Source: Lachnospiraceae bacterium
Lineage (GTDB): Bacteria; Bacillota; Clostridia; Lachnospirales; Lachnospiraceae
DNA length: 62,645 nt
Direction of reading: 5' to 3'
NCBI GenBank assembly: GCA_910574715.1
Contig: CAJTCH010000029.1
Coordinates: 1-62,645, forward strand
A model generated the notes under the pieces. It did not search any database and was not told the origin of the DNA. It saw nothing but the letters and a program-made list of their open reading frames with translations. Made by a program: the position numbers and the translations under genes. Positions 27,503-36,041 of the stretch are shown in pieces (positions within the stretch are counted from its first letter, which is position 1; every line of letters starts with the position of its first letter).

Positions 27503-27982
27503 ATGGCGAATGAAGATAAAAAAGATTTTAATGCAATGTTGCATGAAAGTAAGGATATGCCCAAGATTCAAGTGATTACGGATCAGAAGAGTATTGACAA
27601 ATATGGCGGTGACAGAATGTATTTTGCACCGCCAATAGAGTATGATAAAATTATGAAAAGGATTCCTTACGGGAAGGTGATAACCGTGGGAAAGATCCGT
27701 GAGTATTTTGCTAAATTAAGCGGTGCTGATTTTACAGAACCTATCACTGCCGGTATTTTTGTTACTATAGCAGCATGGGCAAGCCATCAGAGAACAAAGG
27801 ATGAGACGCCTTATTGGAGGACGTTGAAAGCAAAAGGAGAGCTAAATCCCAAGTATCCCGGCGGTGTTAAGGCCCAAAAATCAAAACTGGAAGCAGAGGG
27901 ACATACGATCATTCAAAGGGGAAGAACGAATATCCGGTATTATGTAAGTGATTATGAGGACTTTCTGTTTGATTTAACATAA
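27503..27982 (+). CDS. Alkyltransferase-like protein (MGMT fold, no active Cys)
   Basis: 159 aa. YDKIMKRIPYGKVITVGKIREYF is the DNA-binding start of the O6-alkylguanine alkyltransferase fold, and PYWRTLKAKGELNPKYPGG and LEAEGH follow in order. The active PCHR motif of true methyltransferases is replaced by PYWR, as in ATL proteins that bind damaged bases and flag them for excision repair. AAAGGAGG precedes the ATG. A 64-bp fragment of a close copy lies at 33254-33317. Not clearly in an operon. Confidence 0.8.
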   Translation: MANEDKKDFNAMLHESKDMPKIQVITDQKSIDKYGGDRMYFAPPIEYDKIMKRIPYGKVITVGKIREYFAKLSGADFTEPITAGIFVTIAAWASHQRTKDETPYWRTLKAKGELNPKYPGGVKAQKSKLEAEGHTIIQRGRTNIRYYVSDYEDFLFDLT

Positions 27983-28031
27983 ATGTGCTAAACTGAACGC
28001 AATAATAATTCGGAGTTAGGAGGATAACTTT

Positions 28032-28481
28032 GTGAACATAATCGAATATTTCAGTACAAATAACAAAGAATATTGGCTTTCAAAGATTAAAGAAAGTGAT
28101 TGGGGGGCAGGTCAGTTTTTATATGAACTGTTAAAAAATCAAAAGTTAAAGGAATATGTCGGTGAAAATACAAAGGTACTTATGTTGACAGAGGGAGGAG
28201 ATTTGATTTCTTTTTGCACATTTGCTGATAAGGACGATATTCAGCCAACAGAATTAACACCATGGATTGGGTGGGTATATACCTTTCCGCATTATAGAGG
28301 ACACCGTTATGTTGGAAAGCTGTTAAGTTACGCTGAAACATTGGCAAAAGCAGATGGAATTAATAGCATTTATATTTCAACAAATCATAATGGGTTATAT
28401 GAGAAATATGGGTATGAGTTTTTTAGAATGATGAAAGATATGCATGGAGAAGATTCAAGAGTATATGTAAAATATCTGTAA
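28032..28481 (+). CDS. GNAT-family N-acetyltransferase
   Basis: 149 aa. The core WIGWVYTFPHYRGHRYVGKLLSYAETLAKADG holds the acetyl-CoA binding motif (Q/RxxGxG/A variant RGHRYVG) and NGLYEKYGYEFFRMM is the usual C-terminal signature. GTG start at 28032 with TAGGAGG upstream. Stands alone 49 bp after the alkyltransferase-like gene. Substrate unknown. Confidence 0.87.
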   Translation: MNIIEYFSTNNKEYWLSKIKESDWGAGQFLYELLKNQKLKEYVGENTKVLMLTEGGDLISFCTFADKDDIQPTELTPWIGWVYTFPHYRGHRYVGKLLSYAETLAKADGINSIYISTNHNGLYEKYGYEFFRMMKDMHGEDSRVYVKYL

Positions 28482-28592
28482 TTTCCAGCTTGCTGGGAAG
28501 CTGCATGGAGTTTAAAATCGGGATTTTTTAAATAGCGTAGAAAATATGGATTATTTAACAGAATTTGATTTCCAACTTGTCAGCAACCCTCC

Positions 28593-28632
28593 AAAAAAGG
28601 CAGCCGCTCCCCTCAAAGCGTCTGCCTTTTCC
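28593..28632 (-). terminator. Terminator of the small minus-strand gene
   Basis: On the minus strand AAAAGGCAGACGCT pairs with AGCGGCTGCCTTTT and ends in a T-run. It directly follows the stop of the 42-aa gene at 28646. Confidence 0.75.
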
Positions 28633-28645
28633 TGTCCCCGTCCTT

Positions 28646-28774
28646 TTACTCGTTCCTGAAAACCTCCGCCATCATCTTTGCCCCCAGCTTAAAACCGTCA
28701 ATGAACATTTCCGAGAATTCAACGTAATCAAGACCGTTGGTATCGTCATGGATTCTTTCTGGCAGTTCTTTCAT
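28646..28774 (-). CDS. 42-aa conserved-looking small protein
   Basis: Reads MKELPERIHDDTNGLDYVEF and continues with EMFIDGFKLGAKMMAEVFRNE. An AGGAGG stands six bases before the ATG and a good terminator follows the stop, so this looks like a real short gene. The C-terminal half resembles the end of small Lachnospiraceae proteins I recall as DUF6809-like (not verified), so it may be a shortened copy. Function unknown. Too short for most gene callers. Confidence 0.6.
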   Translation of the reverse strand: MKELPERIHDDTNGLDYVEFSEMFIDGFKLGAKMMAEVFRNE

Positions 28775-28855
28775 TTGTGACCTCCTGTATTCAGTTTTCC
28801 AGAATCCAGTTGTTCGTGTCCCTGTTCATGTGAATTTATTAGGCAACTGAACTCT

Positions 28856-29611
28856 TCACGAACAAGTATGGCATATCTTTTCCTTTTCTTTGTGATTTAA
28901 CCCTACCAATAACAAAATCGAAAGACAACCGCATAACAATAGAATTATAATACTTGCAATTAATTTCTCGGTAGTAGTTTCATAGTAACCTGCAACACCC
29001 AATACCGCCGTAATAGGATAGAACGCTCTTAAAGTGCCGGACATACTCATAAACATTCCTGCAAAAGAGTACATTTCTGTTAAGATTAGTGCTAACCAAT
29101 AGCTTTTCTTTGTATATGTTACTAATGCAATGATAGGAGAAACAGCTAAAAATACGCCTATTCCCTCTAAAAAGTATGTTTTCAAAAAATCGAAAACCAT
29201 TCCTGCCGACAATTCGGAAAAATGTAAATATGCTTCCGTCAAAAAAGTTATAATAAAAAGCAACACATAGACAAATATACTGAAAGCAAGAGTAATCACC
29301 AGCTTTACGATAGTCAATTTTACTTCATTGACAGGAATCAGCCTTAGCGTTTTCATTGTGTCGTCCTGTTCCTCCCGGCAAACCATATAACTTCCCAACA
29401 GAGCGATAACAGCAGGAATAACAAGCAAAGTAGCCCAAGGCTGAACCATTGTCATGTACCACCCCGCATTATCAATATACTGTCCTTCTAAATCCATACT
29501 GTTCCCGCCGATAAAAACAACAATAGCGACTAATACGGTTGCAAATATGGTAAGTAAGACGATACTTGAGCGACGAAGCTTTTGACGTTCCGCCCAAAGT
29601 AATTTCATCAT
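28856..29611 (-). CDS. ABC-2 permease, LanG-like
   Basis: About 251 aa with six hydrophobic segments; begins MMKLLWAERQKLRRSS, the usual start of lantibiotic-immunity permeases. I take the ATG at 29611, preceded by GTGAGGTG; an earlier ATG at 29620 is possible. Last gene of an ATPase-permease-permease operon of the LanFEG/CprABC kind that removes lantibiotics or cationic peptides from the membrane. Very close (about 10 bp) to the preceding permease gene. Confidence 0.88.
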   Translation of the reverse strand: MMKLLWAERQKLRRSSIVLLTIFATVLVAIVVFIGGNSMDLEGQYIDNAGWYMTMVQPWATLLVIPAVIALLGSYMVCREEQDDTMKTLRLIPVNEVKLTIVKLVITLAFSIFVYVLLFIITFLTEAYLHFSELSAGMVFDFLKTYFLEGIGVFLAVSPIIALVTYTKKSYWLALILTEMYSFAGMFMSMSGTLRAFYPITAVLGVAGYYETTTEKLIASIIILLLCGCLSILLLVGLNHKEKEKICHTCS

Positions 29612-29621
29612 GGAACACACC

Positions 29622-30356
29622 TCACTTCTTTTTCAAAGCAATATTAGCAAGCAGGATAAAGATAATATCCCAAGCAGCAATACAGAGCAATGCAAATGGA
29701 ACATTTATCGTCTGTGAAAAAGCAAGCCCTGGAATATCGCTGTCTCGCATGATGATAGCCGCAGTTGAACAAATCGGGTGTAGATATATGTTCGTGTTCA
29801 TTAAGAAAAATCCTAAGAGGGCATATATCAATGTGATACAGGAAGGGAGAATATATCCCTTTGTCATTGTTGCGATTGACAGAACAGGTAATAGTGCAAA
29901 GGCTGTAATCACTCCTATTTCTAAACATCTTTCAAACAAGTACAAAATATGATTCCCGTCAAATCCGATATATCCGGGAAGCACACCAAACGCCGCAGAA
30001 GCTATTGCAGTAATCATCATAAAAACGACTGAATAGAATAAAACCACAAAAAACTTACTGAAAAAATAGCTCATTCTGCTTATCGGTACGATCCAAAGCT
30101 GCTTTGCTACATCATGCCGCTTTTCTTCATAGATAAGCATTACACAAAATATCCCCAACACGACTGGTAGAATAATAAAAAGCGTATAACCAAATGCAGA
30201 CCACCGATAAAACTCTAATGGGTTTATTCCTGTTTCTCCTTTGTAGCGAAACAGCAGCATTGCGAAAAAGGGCATAATAAGTGCTGCGAGCAGCATAATC
30301 AATAAAAGTTTTCTTCGGCGAAGTTTCAGCAGTTCGGTTTCAATCAATTTAAGCAA
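29622..30356 (-). CDS. ABC-2 permease, LanE-like
   Basis: 244 aa with six hydrophobic segments; starts MLKLIETELLKLRRRKLLLI, a hallmark of this permease family. Its 5' end overlaps the ATPase gene by 8 bp. It should pair with the next permease and the ATPase into a LanFEG-type protection transporter. No lantibiotic biosynthesis genes are in the window, so the system is defensive rather than self-immunity as far as can be seen. Confidence 0.88.
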   Translation of the reverse strand: MLKLIETELLKLRRRKLLLIMLLAALIMPFFAMLLFRYKGETGINPLEFYRWSAFGYTLFIILPVVLGIFCVMLIYEEKRHDVAKQLWIVPISRMSYFFSKFFVVLFYSVVFMMITAIASAAFGVLPGYIGFDGNHILYLFERCLEIGVITAFALLPVLSIATMTKGYILPSCITLIYALLGFFLMNTNIYLHPICSTAAIIMRDSDIPGLAFSQTINVPFALLCIAAWDIIFILLANIALKKK

Positions 30357-31272
30357 TGCCTTCCCCTCCTGTAATTTTTTTGAAATAGTCCTCCAATGTA
30401 TCGTTGCAGACCAGAGAACTCATAACGGTAATATCCTGCATGAAAAGTACCTTGTTGACTTCGCCCATATCAAGGGAAGCGTCATAAAGCCGTAACGTAT
30501 GGTCGTCTTGAACAGAATAATCGGTCAAATGGAATTGACGTTCTAAAATCAATATCGTCTTTGGAATATCGGACACTTGCAGCAGGATATATTTACGGTT
30601 TTTCTTTTCCAGTTCCCGCATGCTGCTTTCTTCCAAAAGAACGCCATTATCAATAATTCCAATATCGTCGGCCAACAGTGAGATTTCAGAAAGAATATGG
30701 CTGGATATAAGAATCGTTTTACCCTGTGCCGCACTTAACTCTTTGATAAAATCCCTTACTTCTGCAATGCCGATAGGGTCAAGCCCGTTTGTCGGCTCGT
30801 CTAAAATCAACAATTCCGGGTCATGCAGGATAGCGTTTGCAATCCCAAGTCGCTGTTTCATGCCAAGGGAATATTTGCTGAATAGCTTTTTATCCTTATA
30901 GGGCAATCCAACTATTTCCAGAGCGTTTTTTACTGCATGAGGGGCGGCTGTGCCGCGTAGCTTTGCAAAGATTTCCAGATTTTCTGTTCCGGTTAGGTTT
31001 GGATAGAAACCCGGCGTTTCGATAATTGCACCAATACGGGGATATACACGTTTTTCCCGTCCTTTGACATTTTTACCGAATACATCCACTTTGCCGGAAG
31101 TAATAGAAGCCAGTCCTAAAATCATTTTCATAATTGTTGTTTTTCCGGCTCCGTTACGCCCTAACAGACCATAAATCCGTCCTTTTTTTACATGGAGATT
31201 TACTTTGCTGACAGCCGTTTGTTCTCCATATATTTTTGTCAGCTGCTTTGTTTCAATTACGAAATCATTCAT
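30349..31272 (-). CDS. ABC ATPase, LanF/BcrA-like
   Basis: 307 aa from ATG 31272, which has AGGAGG eight bases upstream. Walker A GRNGAGKTT, signature YSLGMKQRLGIANAIL, Walker B LLILDEPTNGLDP. Typical BcrA/LanF ATPase of peptide-protection exporters. First gene of the operon, with its own promoter carrying three 11-bp repeats (31299-31341). Confidence 0.94.
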   Translation of the reverse strand: MNDFVIETKQLTKIYGEQTAVSKVNLHVKKGRIYGLLGRNGAGKTTIMKMILGLASITSGKVDVFGKNVKGREKRVYPRIGAIIETPGFYPNLTGTENLEIFAKLRGTAAPHAVKNALEIVGLPYKDKKLFSKYSLGMKQRLGIANAILHDPELLILDEPTNGLDPIGIAEVRDFIKELSAAQGKTILISSHILSEISLLADDIGIIDNGVLLEESSMRELEKKNRKYILLQVSDIPKTILILERQFHLTDYSVQDDHTLRLYDASLDMGEVNKVLFMQDITVMSSLVCNDTLEDYFKKITGGEGIA

Positions 31273-31298
31273 AGATGTTTCCTCCTTTTGCACTCCCT

Positions 31299-31341
31299 AT
31301 TATAAATCACTAACCTTGCCATAACCTTGCCGATACCTTGC
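31299..31341 (-). promoter_or_regulatory. Promoter with three 11-bp response-regulator repeats
   Basis: On the minus strand GCAAGGTAT, GCAAGGTTA and GCAAGGTTA follow each other at exactly 11-bp steps (plus-strand starts 31333, 31322, 31311), then six bases later comes TATAAT (31304-31299). The repeats fill the -35 area, as in promoters activated by OmpR/VanR-type regulators. The regulator at 32312 is the obvious candidate. Confidence 0.7.
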
Positions 31342-31361
31342 TTTTTTCTTGTTTTATTAAG

Positions 31362-31389
31362 AAAAGCCCTGCACTTTTTACAGGGCTTT
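31362..31389 (-). terminator. Terminator after the kinase gene
   Basis: On the minus strand AAAGCCCTG, a 9-nt loop and CAGGGCTTT then TC. The left arm includes the last kinase codons (stop at 31378). It separates the two-component genes from the ABC operon. Confidence 0.7.
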
Positions 31390-32301
31390 CGGAAGCAATA
31401 TGGTAAATTTGGTCCCATGGCCGGAATTGCTTTCGGCGGTGATGGTTCCTTTATGAACGCTGATAAGTTCCTTTGTAATCGCCAGACCTAATCCGTTTCC
31501 TTTCGCGGACCGCGACTGGTCGCACTGGTACATTCTTTCAAAGATATGTGGGAGATTGTCGGGAGTTATTCCTTTTCCATTATCCGATATTATAATTTTA
31601 GCTTGCCGCATATCCTCGAAAATATGCAATTCCATTTTGTCACCCTCACTGTGAACAATCATGTTTTGCAAAAGGTTATTAAGGACGCGGGTATATGCAT
31701 TTACATCTATACGGATAAAATACTCTGTTTCGGGTATGACAAATTCATATTCAAAAGAACTGTTTTCCAAGACAGGAATCCAGTCTGCTATAATGTTGCG
31801 GGATAGTTCATTCAAATCAAATTTTTCAAAATGAAAAATCTGCTCCCCAGAATCCAGTTTTACCCACTCAAACAGATTTTCCACAAAGGATTTCAGATAT
31901 TGTGCCTTTTCATGTGTGACATGGATATATTCGTCTTTTTCCTCCCCAATGACTATTTTGTTTTCTACCGCTTCCAGATAACCCACAAGGGAGGCAAGCG
32001 GGGTTTTTACATCATGCGAAAGGCTTGTCATCAGCCGTTTATATGCCTGTTCAGATTGTCTTTGCCGTATAAGCTGCGCCTGACTGTTTACGGCTATTTC
32101 GTTAATACCATAGCAGATTTTCTTTGTCATGTCGTTTTCGCCTGCTAAAATACGTCGGTTCAAGTTCCCGCCCTCTATGTCCTCTAAGGCGTCTTTTATC
32201 AGCGCAAGCTGTGTTCGCACGCGCCGTAAGGCAGAAATGAGATACACAATGATAAGCAGCATGAGGGCTGACACAATGAAAAGATAAACAGTGATGTCCA
32301 T
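31378..32301 (-). CDS. Sensor histidine kinase
   Basis: 307 aa from ATG 32301 with TAGGAGG upstream, 10 bp after the regulator stop. One N-terminal transmembrane helix, a HAMP-like linker, H box TSLSHDVKTPLASLVGYLEA, N box NNLLQNMIVHSEG, G boxes SDNGKGITPDNLP and GNGLGLAITKELIS. Resembles the kinases that sense cell-wall antibiotics and lantibiotics together with BcrA/LanFEG transporters. Confidence 0.93.
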   Translation of the reverse strand: MDITVYLFIVSALMLLIIVYLISALRRVRTQLALIKDALEDIEGGNLNRRILAGENDMTKKICYGINEIAVNSQAQLIRQRQSEQAYKRLMTSLSHDVKTPLASLVGYLEAVENKIVIGEEKDEYIHVTHEKAQYLKSFVENLFEWVKLDSGEQIFHFEKFDLNELSRNIIADWIPVLENSSFEYEFVIPETEYFIRIDVNAYTRVLNNLLQNMIVHSEGDKMELHIFEDMRQAKIIISDNGKGITPDNLPHIFERMYQCDQSRSAKGNGLGLAITKELISVHKGTITAESNSGHGTKFTILLPKAL

Positions 32302-32311
32302 GTTATGCCTC

Positions 32312-33004
32312 CTACTTGTTAAAACGATAGCCGACACCCCGGACAGTTAAAATGTAAAAGGGGTGGTCGGGGTCCGGCTCAATCTTTTTCCTTAATTTGC
32401 TGATAAAAGACATAATATTGCTATCGTCAAAAGCATATTCTTCCTCCCATACCTGTGAATAAATTTGCTTTTTGGTAAATACCCGTCCTTTGTTGGAAGC
32501 AAGAAAGAGCAGTAAATCAAATTCCTTCCCTGTAAGCGAAACAGGAATATCTTTGACCGAAACTGTACGGTTTAATTTGTCAATTACCATATCTTTCAGC
32601 GATATATAATCTGTATCTGCCGTAGAGGGATTTAAGGTAGTGTATCGTCGGATCAGGGAATTGACACGCGCCATAAGCTCGTTAATGCTAAATGGTTTTG
32701 TCAGATAATCGTCTGCCCCCATTCGCAAGCCGGACACTTTATCTTCCTCGTCGCTTTTGGCAGTGAGCATAAGGACGGGAACATTGCTTGTCCGCCGTAT
32801 TTGCTGCAACACTTGAAATCCGTTTAAATCGGGCATCATTACATCCAGAATAATAAGGGAACAGCTATCTTTGTTTTCATCGGCCAGACGCAGCCCCTGA
32901 ATGCCGCTATATGCAACTATGGCTGATAAATTTTCCTGCTCTACGCATTTTTTCATAAGAGCGCAAAGTTCTTTATCATCATCTATAATCAATACATTAT
33001 TCAT
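32312..33004 (-). CDS. OmpR-family response regulator
   Basis: 230 aa from ATG 33004 with AAGGGAG upstream. Receiver with DDD acidic pocket, phospho-acceptor LIILDVMMPDLNG, and KPFSINELMARV; winged-helix domain ends ILTVRGVGYRFNK. Likely activates the LanFEG-type operon through the 11-bp repeats at 31311-31341. A short reading frame (32997-33236) overlaps its start. Confidence 0.95.
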   Translation of the reverse strand: MNNVLIIDDDKELCALMKKCVEQENLSAIVAYSGIQGLRLADENKDSCSLIILDVMMPDLNGFQVLQQIRRTSNVPVLMLTAKSDEEDKVSGLRMGADDYLTKPFSINELMARVNSLIRRYTTLNPSTADTDYISLKDMVIDKLNRTVSVKDIPVSLTGKEFDLLLFLASNKGRVFTKKQIYSQVWEEEYAFDDSNIMSFISKLRKKIEPDPDHPFYILTVRGVGYRFNK

Positions 33005-33236
33005 GGCGTAACTCCCTTCCATCAATCAGCTTTTTTGCGTCTTTTTGCATCAGCCGCATATACCCAGGTCTTGAAATATCCGGTATGCGGTTCTCGCTGC
33101 AAAGTATTTGTACCTGTCTTTCTTTAAACTGTATCAGTATACAATAGGAATTGCGCTGAAGCGCAAGCAGGTCATCAATTTCCTGACGGAAATTGGTGAC
33201 AAATATAATTGTATATGGATACTCGAATAATAGCAA
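32997..33236 (-). CDS. Short upstream protein, possibly truncated
   Basis: Up to 79 aa; the part FRQEIDDLLALQRNSYCIL and the C terminus RPGYMRLMQKDAKKLIDGRE look like real protein. It overlaps the regulator start by 8 bp, so translation may be coupled. There is no ribosome site at the ATG 33236, and a gene fragment of unrelated origin begins 18 bp further on, so the N terminus is probably lost. I do not recognise the family. Confidence 0.4.
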   Translation of the reverse strand: MLLFEYPYTIIFVTNFRQEIDDLLALQRNSYCILIQFKERQVQILCSENRIPDISRPGYMRLMQKDAKKLIDGRELRHE

Positions 33237-33253
33237 GTGTCTGATTGTGTATT

Positions 33254-33317
33254 AGAATGTATTTTACACCGCCATTTGAGTATGATAAAATTATGGAGAG
33301 AATCCCTTAGCGGAAGG
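33254..33317 (+). pseudogene. Fragment of an alkyltransferase-like gene
   Basis: Matches 27616-27679 inside the intact gene at 27503 (shared AATGTATTTT, CCGCCA, GAGTATGATAAAATTATG) with several substitutions, one making a TAG stop. Only 64 bp remain. A leftover of a second copy or of a recombination event. Confidence 0.8.
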
Positions 33318-33356
33318 GCTTTCTAAAATGTCGTATTTTAAAGGGGCAATACAGAT

Positions 33357-34367
33357 ATGTTGCAGATTTCATTTATTCTTTTTTTAATACCATTTTGCAT
33401 ATTTGCGAGAATTATGCTGCACGATCCCAGAACATTATGGATCGGCGTTTCATTTTTCTGGATGATGACAAGTCTGGCAGTTTTTTTGTTTTTTATACTT
33501 TCCCAGTACTCAGAATGGCTTGCGTCACATGATGCAGTCGTCGGACTTCTTGTTTTTCTGTTTATTTTGGCAGTAGTCAGCGTAATCGCATTTCCGGCAG
33601 TTTTGATTGTTACGTTTTTTATAGAAGGAATAAAAATTATCCGGCATGAGGGAATGAAGCCTTCTAATTTATTATCTATGCTATTTTCAATCCTGCTGTT
33701 TGGATATCTTGCAGTCTGGCCAGTGATTGGGAGTCTGGAAAAGGGCAGATTCAGTACAATACTTTATGTAACGATTAGTTTTTCTGCTGTATATGTATTG
33801 TCACTGATGGCGATGTATTCACTATCTGCGGTTCTTAATCTTATTCATCTGAGAAAAAAGAGGAATGCGGACTATATTATTGTACTGGGCTCCGGGATTA
33901 TTGGGACTAAGGTTACGCCGCTGCTTGCGGCCCGGATTCATAGAGGAATAGAGCTTTTGCGCTGCAACCAGAATGCGGTACTGATTATGTCCGGAGGGCA
34001 GGGGCCAGGCGAAGACATTTCGGAAAGCGCCGCTATGGCGGCATATGCTGTCGATCAGGGAGTGGATGCTGAAAAGATCATAATGGAGCAAAAATCGGTA
34101 TCAACGGAGGAAAACCTGATGTTTTCAAAGGAGTTGATAGACAACGAGAATGCGAAAATTGTTATTGTTACAACTGCTTATCATGTCTTTAGGGCTTTAA
34201 TTCTGGCGAAGCAGCAGGGAATAAAATGCGTAGGGTTTGGTGCAAAGACGAAATGGTATTTTACACTGAATGCATTGCTCCGTGAATTTGCAGGATATCT
34301 TCGGCTGACCTGGAAGAGACATGCCATTGTAATAGGCATCATTATAAGCGTTGCAGCAGCTTTTTAG
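33357..34367 (+). CDS. YdcF-family (DUF218) membrane protein
   Basis: 336 aa. Four to five N-terminal transmembrane segments, then a cytosolic or extracytosolic DUF218 domain (about 165-310: ADYIIVLGSG, PLLAARIHRGIELL, MSGGQGPGEDISES, STEENLMFSKEL, VTTAYHVFRALILAK), then a C-terminal helix. SanA/ElyC/YdcF proteins act on envelope metabolism; the exact reaction is not settled. Monocistronic. Confidence 0.9.
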   Translation: MLQISFILFLIPFCIFARIMLHDPRTLWIGVSFFWMMTSLAVFLFFILSQYSEWLASHDAVVGLLVFLFILAVVSVIAFPAVLIVTFFIEGIKIIRHEGMKPSNLLSMLFSILLFGYLAVWPVIGSLEKGRFSTILYVTISFSAVYVLSLMAMYSLSAVLNLIHLRKKRNADYIIVLGSGIIGTKVTPLLAARIHRGIELLRCNQNAVLIMSGGQGPGEDISESAAMAAYAVDQGVDAEKIIMEQKSVSTEENLMFSKELIDNENAKIVIVTTAYHVFRALILAKQQGIKCVGFGAKTKWYFTLNALLREFAGYLRLTWKRHAIVIGIIISVAAAF

Positions 34368-34517
34368 ATAATAGACGTGAAGTCAACTTGCATTTGACAT
34401 GTGAAGCTATCGTTTCTATGATTTATGGAAGCTTTCTGACATTATATAGTGTGACTTTTCAGGATATTGGGTTTTTTTTCGCTAGTGTATGTCTGATATT
34501 ATGGAAGAAATTAGCGC

Positions 34518-34546
34518 TTGAATTGTAACGACAAAAGCGTTACAAT
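34518..34546 (+). promoter_or_regulatory. relB promoter with operator
   Basis: TTGAAT (34518-34523), 17 bp, TACAAT (34541-34546). Inside is a perfect 9-bp inverted repeat ATTGTAACG/CGTTACAAT (34522-34530 and 34538-34546), a fitting operator for autoregulation by the RelB/RelE complex. Upstream (34368-34517) I see no gene. Confidence 0.75.
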
Positions 34547-34569
34547 ATAAAAAACTAGGAGGTGTAATT

Positions 34570-34872
34570 ATGGAAAAAACAGCAACATTGAACTTAAGAG
34601 TAAATCCAACTGTTAAAGAACGGGCAGAAAGAGTATTGTCTCAGTTAGGTGTTCCCATGTCAACAGCAATTGATATATATTTGAATCAAATTTCTCTTAC
34701 AGGTGGAATTCCTTTTTCTGTTTCTTTACCAAAAGCACCAGTACCGATTCATGCAGATGCCATGACAACGGAAGAAATCCATCAAAAATTGGAAAAAGGT
34801 TACAATGATATAGCAACAGGTAGAGTGCAAAATGCAGCGGAAGCGTTCGCAAAATTTAGGGAGACTCATTGA
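34570..34872 (+). CDS. relB: RelB/DinJ-family antitoxin
   Basis: 100 aa. The N-terminal ribbon-helix-helix ATLNLRVNPTVKERAERVLSQLGV...STAIDIYLNQISLTGGIPF is the DinJ/RelB signature. It binds DNA and neutralises a RelE/YafQ-type nuclease. TAGGAGG precedes the ATG. One base separates its stop from the toxin start, but that toxin gene carries a nonsense codon, so the antitoxin is now an orphan unless another toxin exists. Confidence 0.92.
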   Translation: MEKTATLNLRVNPTVKERAERVLSQLGVPMSTAIDIYLNQISLTGGIPFSVSLPKAPVPIHADAMTTEEIHQKLEKGYNDIATGRVQNAAEAFAKFRETH

Positions 34873-34873
34873 T

Positions 34874-35188
34874 ATGAAACAATATACGGTTGAGATTACA
34901 AATGAAGCATTGGCTGATATGGATTAATTATACAATCACATTGCTTATGTCCTTCAGGCACCGGAAAATGCAATGGATCAGTATAACCGGATTGCAGACG
35001 CTATTTTGACATTGGATACTATGGCTGAGAGAATCTGTATTATGGAATCAGAACCGGAACGAAGCAAAGAGATGAGAAGATTGTTGATAGACAATTATTC
35101 TGTCTTTTTTATAATCCAGGGAGATAAAGTGATTGTAACAGATGTATTATATAGTGCATCAGATATTGAAAACCGATTAAAAGGTTAA
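34874..35188 (+). pseudogene. RelE/ParE-family toxin with nonsense mutation
   Basis: The frame begins MKQYTVEITNEALADMD and hits TAA at codon 18 (34925-34927), then continues LYNHIAYVLQAPENAMDQYN to VTDVLYSASDIENRLKG, a normal RelE/ParE C terminus. Read through, it would be about 104 aa, the usual size. Probably a point mutation in a Lys or Glu codon. Loss of the toxin with retention of the antitoxin is a common end state. Confidence 0.88.
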
Positions 35189-35218
35189 ATGATAAAATCA
35201 AAAAAGGAAATATGAAAC

Positions 35219-35264
35219 ATGAGGCAGGATATGTTCCCGTAAAAAGGAAGGTGTCCTGCCTTTT
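35219..35264. terminator. Terminator between relE and crp-like gene
   Basis: AGGCAGGA (35223-35230) pairs with TCCTGCCT (35252-35259) and a TTTTT follows. The genes on either side converge, so it may serve both. Confidence 0.65.
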
Positions 35265-35295
35265 TGTATTTCTTTTCAGTTTTACAAATATGAAT

Positions 35296-35955
35296 CTACA
35301 GCAGAGTAAATTGATTTTTCTCAAAGGTCAGAAGCCCTTCATTCCGCATCCTGCACAGCTCATTGGACATAGCACTGCGGTCTACGGAAAGAAAATCCGC
35401 AAGCTGCTGTCGATTGAAGGGAATGGTAATGGAACTACTGTTCTGCTTTTTTGCCTCTTCGGACAGATAAGAAATCAATTTTTCCCGCGTGGTACGCTTT
35501 GATATATGTCCAAGCTTCTGTACGAGTTTCCTGTTCTTATCAGATATTGCAAAAAAAAGATTCTGCAGTACGATTGAATGGAAACGGCAGGCTGATGAGC
35601 AGACGTTCAGCATTTTCCGTACATCAAAGAATATGACGGTGCTGTTGTCCACAGCAATAACATCATTCAGAATCGGTCCGCTTCCGGGGGAGACATAGGC
35701 TTCTCCGAACATTTCACCGACATGGATGACGTTGACAATGCTCCGGTTTCCCCAATAGTCATCCCGCTGGATGTGCAGCTTCCCTTTTACCAAAACCGTA
35801 ATATGGGTCAGGTGTTCCCCCTGCCTGAAAATATATTCCTCTTTTTTATAAATACGGGATTTTGCTTGGAAACATCCGAGTATTGTATTGACTTCGTCTG
35901 CCCTTACACCAGCGAACAGCTGTGTCTCTTTGAGCACAGGCACATATTTTTCCAT
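35296..35955 (-). CDS. Crp/Fnr-family transcriptional regulator
   Basis: 219 aa. Cyclic-nucleotide-type beta-barrel (about 10-120; EYIFRQGEHLTHITVLVKGKL and IHVGEMFGEA), dimer helix, and a C-terminal helix-turn-helix FNRQQLADFLSVDRSAMSNEL. In clostridia this group sits beside ferredoxin and hybrid-cluster genes and reacts to nitrosative stress or redox change. Divergent from the ferredoxin gene; the 86-bp shared region holds TTGTA-NN-TACAA (35974-35985), a short dyad that may be its operator. Confidence 0.9.
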   Translation of the reverse strand: MEKYVPVLKETQLFAGVRADEVNTILGCFQAKSRIYKKEEYIFRQGEHLTHITVLVKGKLHIQRDDYWGNRSIVNVIHVGEMFGEAYVSPGSGPILNDVIAVDNSTVIFFDVRKMLNVCSSACRFHSIVLQNLFFAISDKNRKLVQKLGHISKRTTREKLISYLSEEAKKQNSSSITIPFNRQQLADFLSVDRSAMSNELCRMRNEGLLTFEKNQFTLL

Positions 35956-36041
35956 ATAAAATCCTCTTTCTGTTGTAAATACAACCGAATTGTTTTGTTT
36001 ATTGTATTATGATAGCTACAGAAAAGCAAGGAGGAGTTCAT

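Noticed and set aside
28565..28780. A 71-codon plus-strand frame
   Set aside because: It is the complement of a better-supported small minus-strand gene and terminator.
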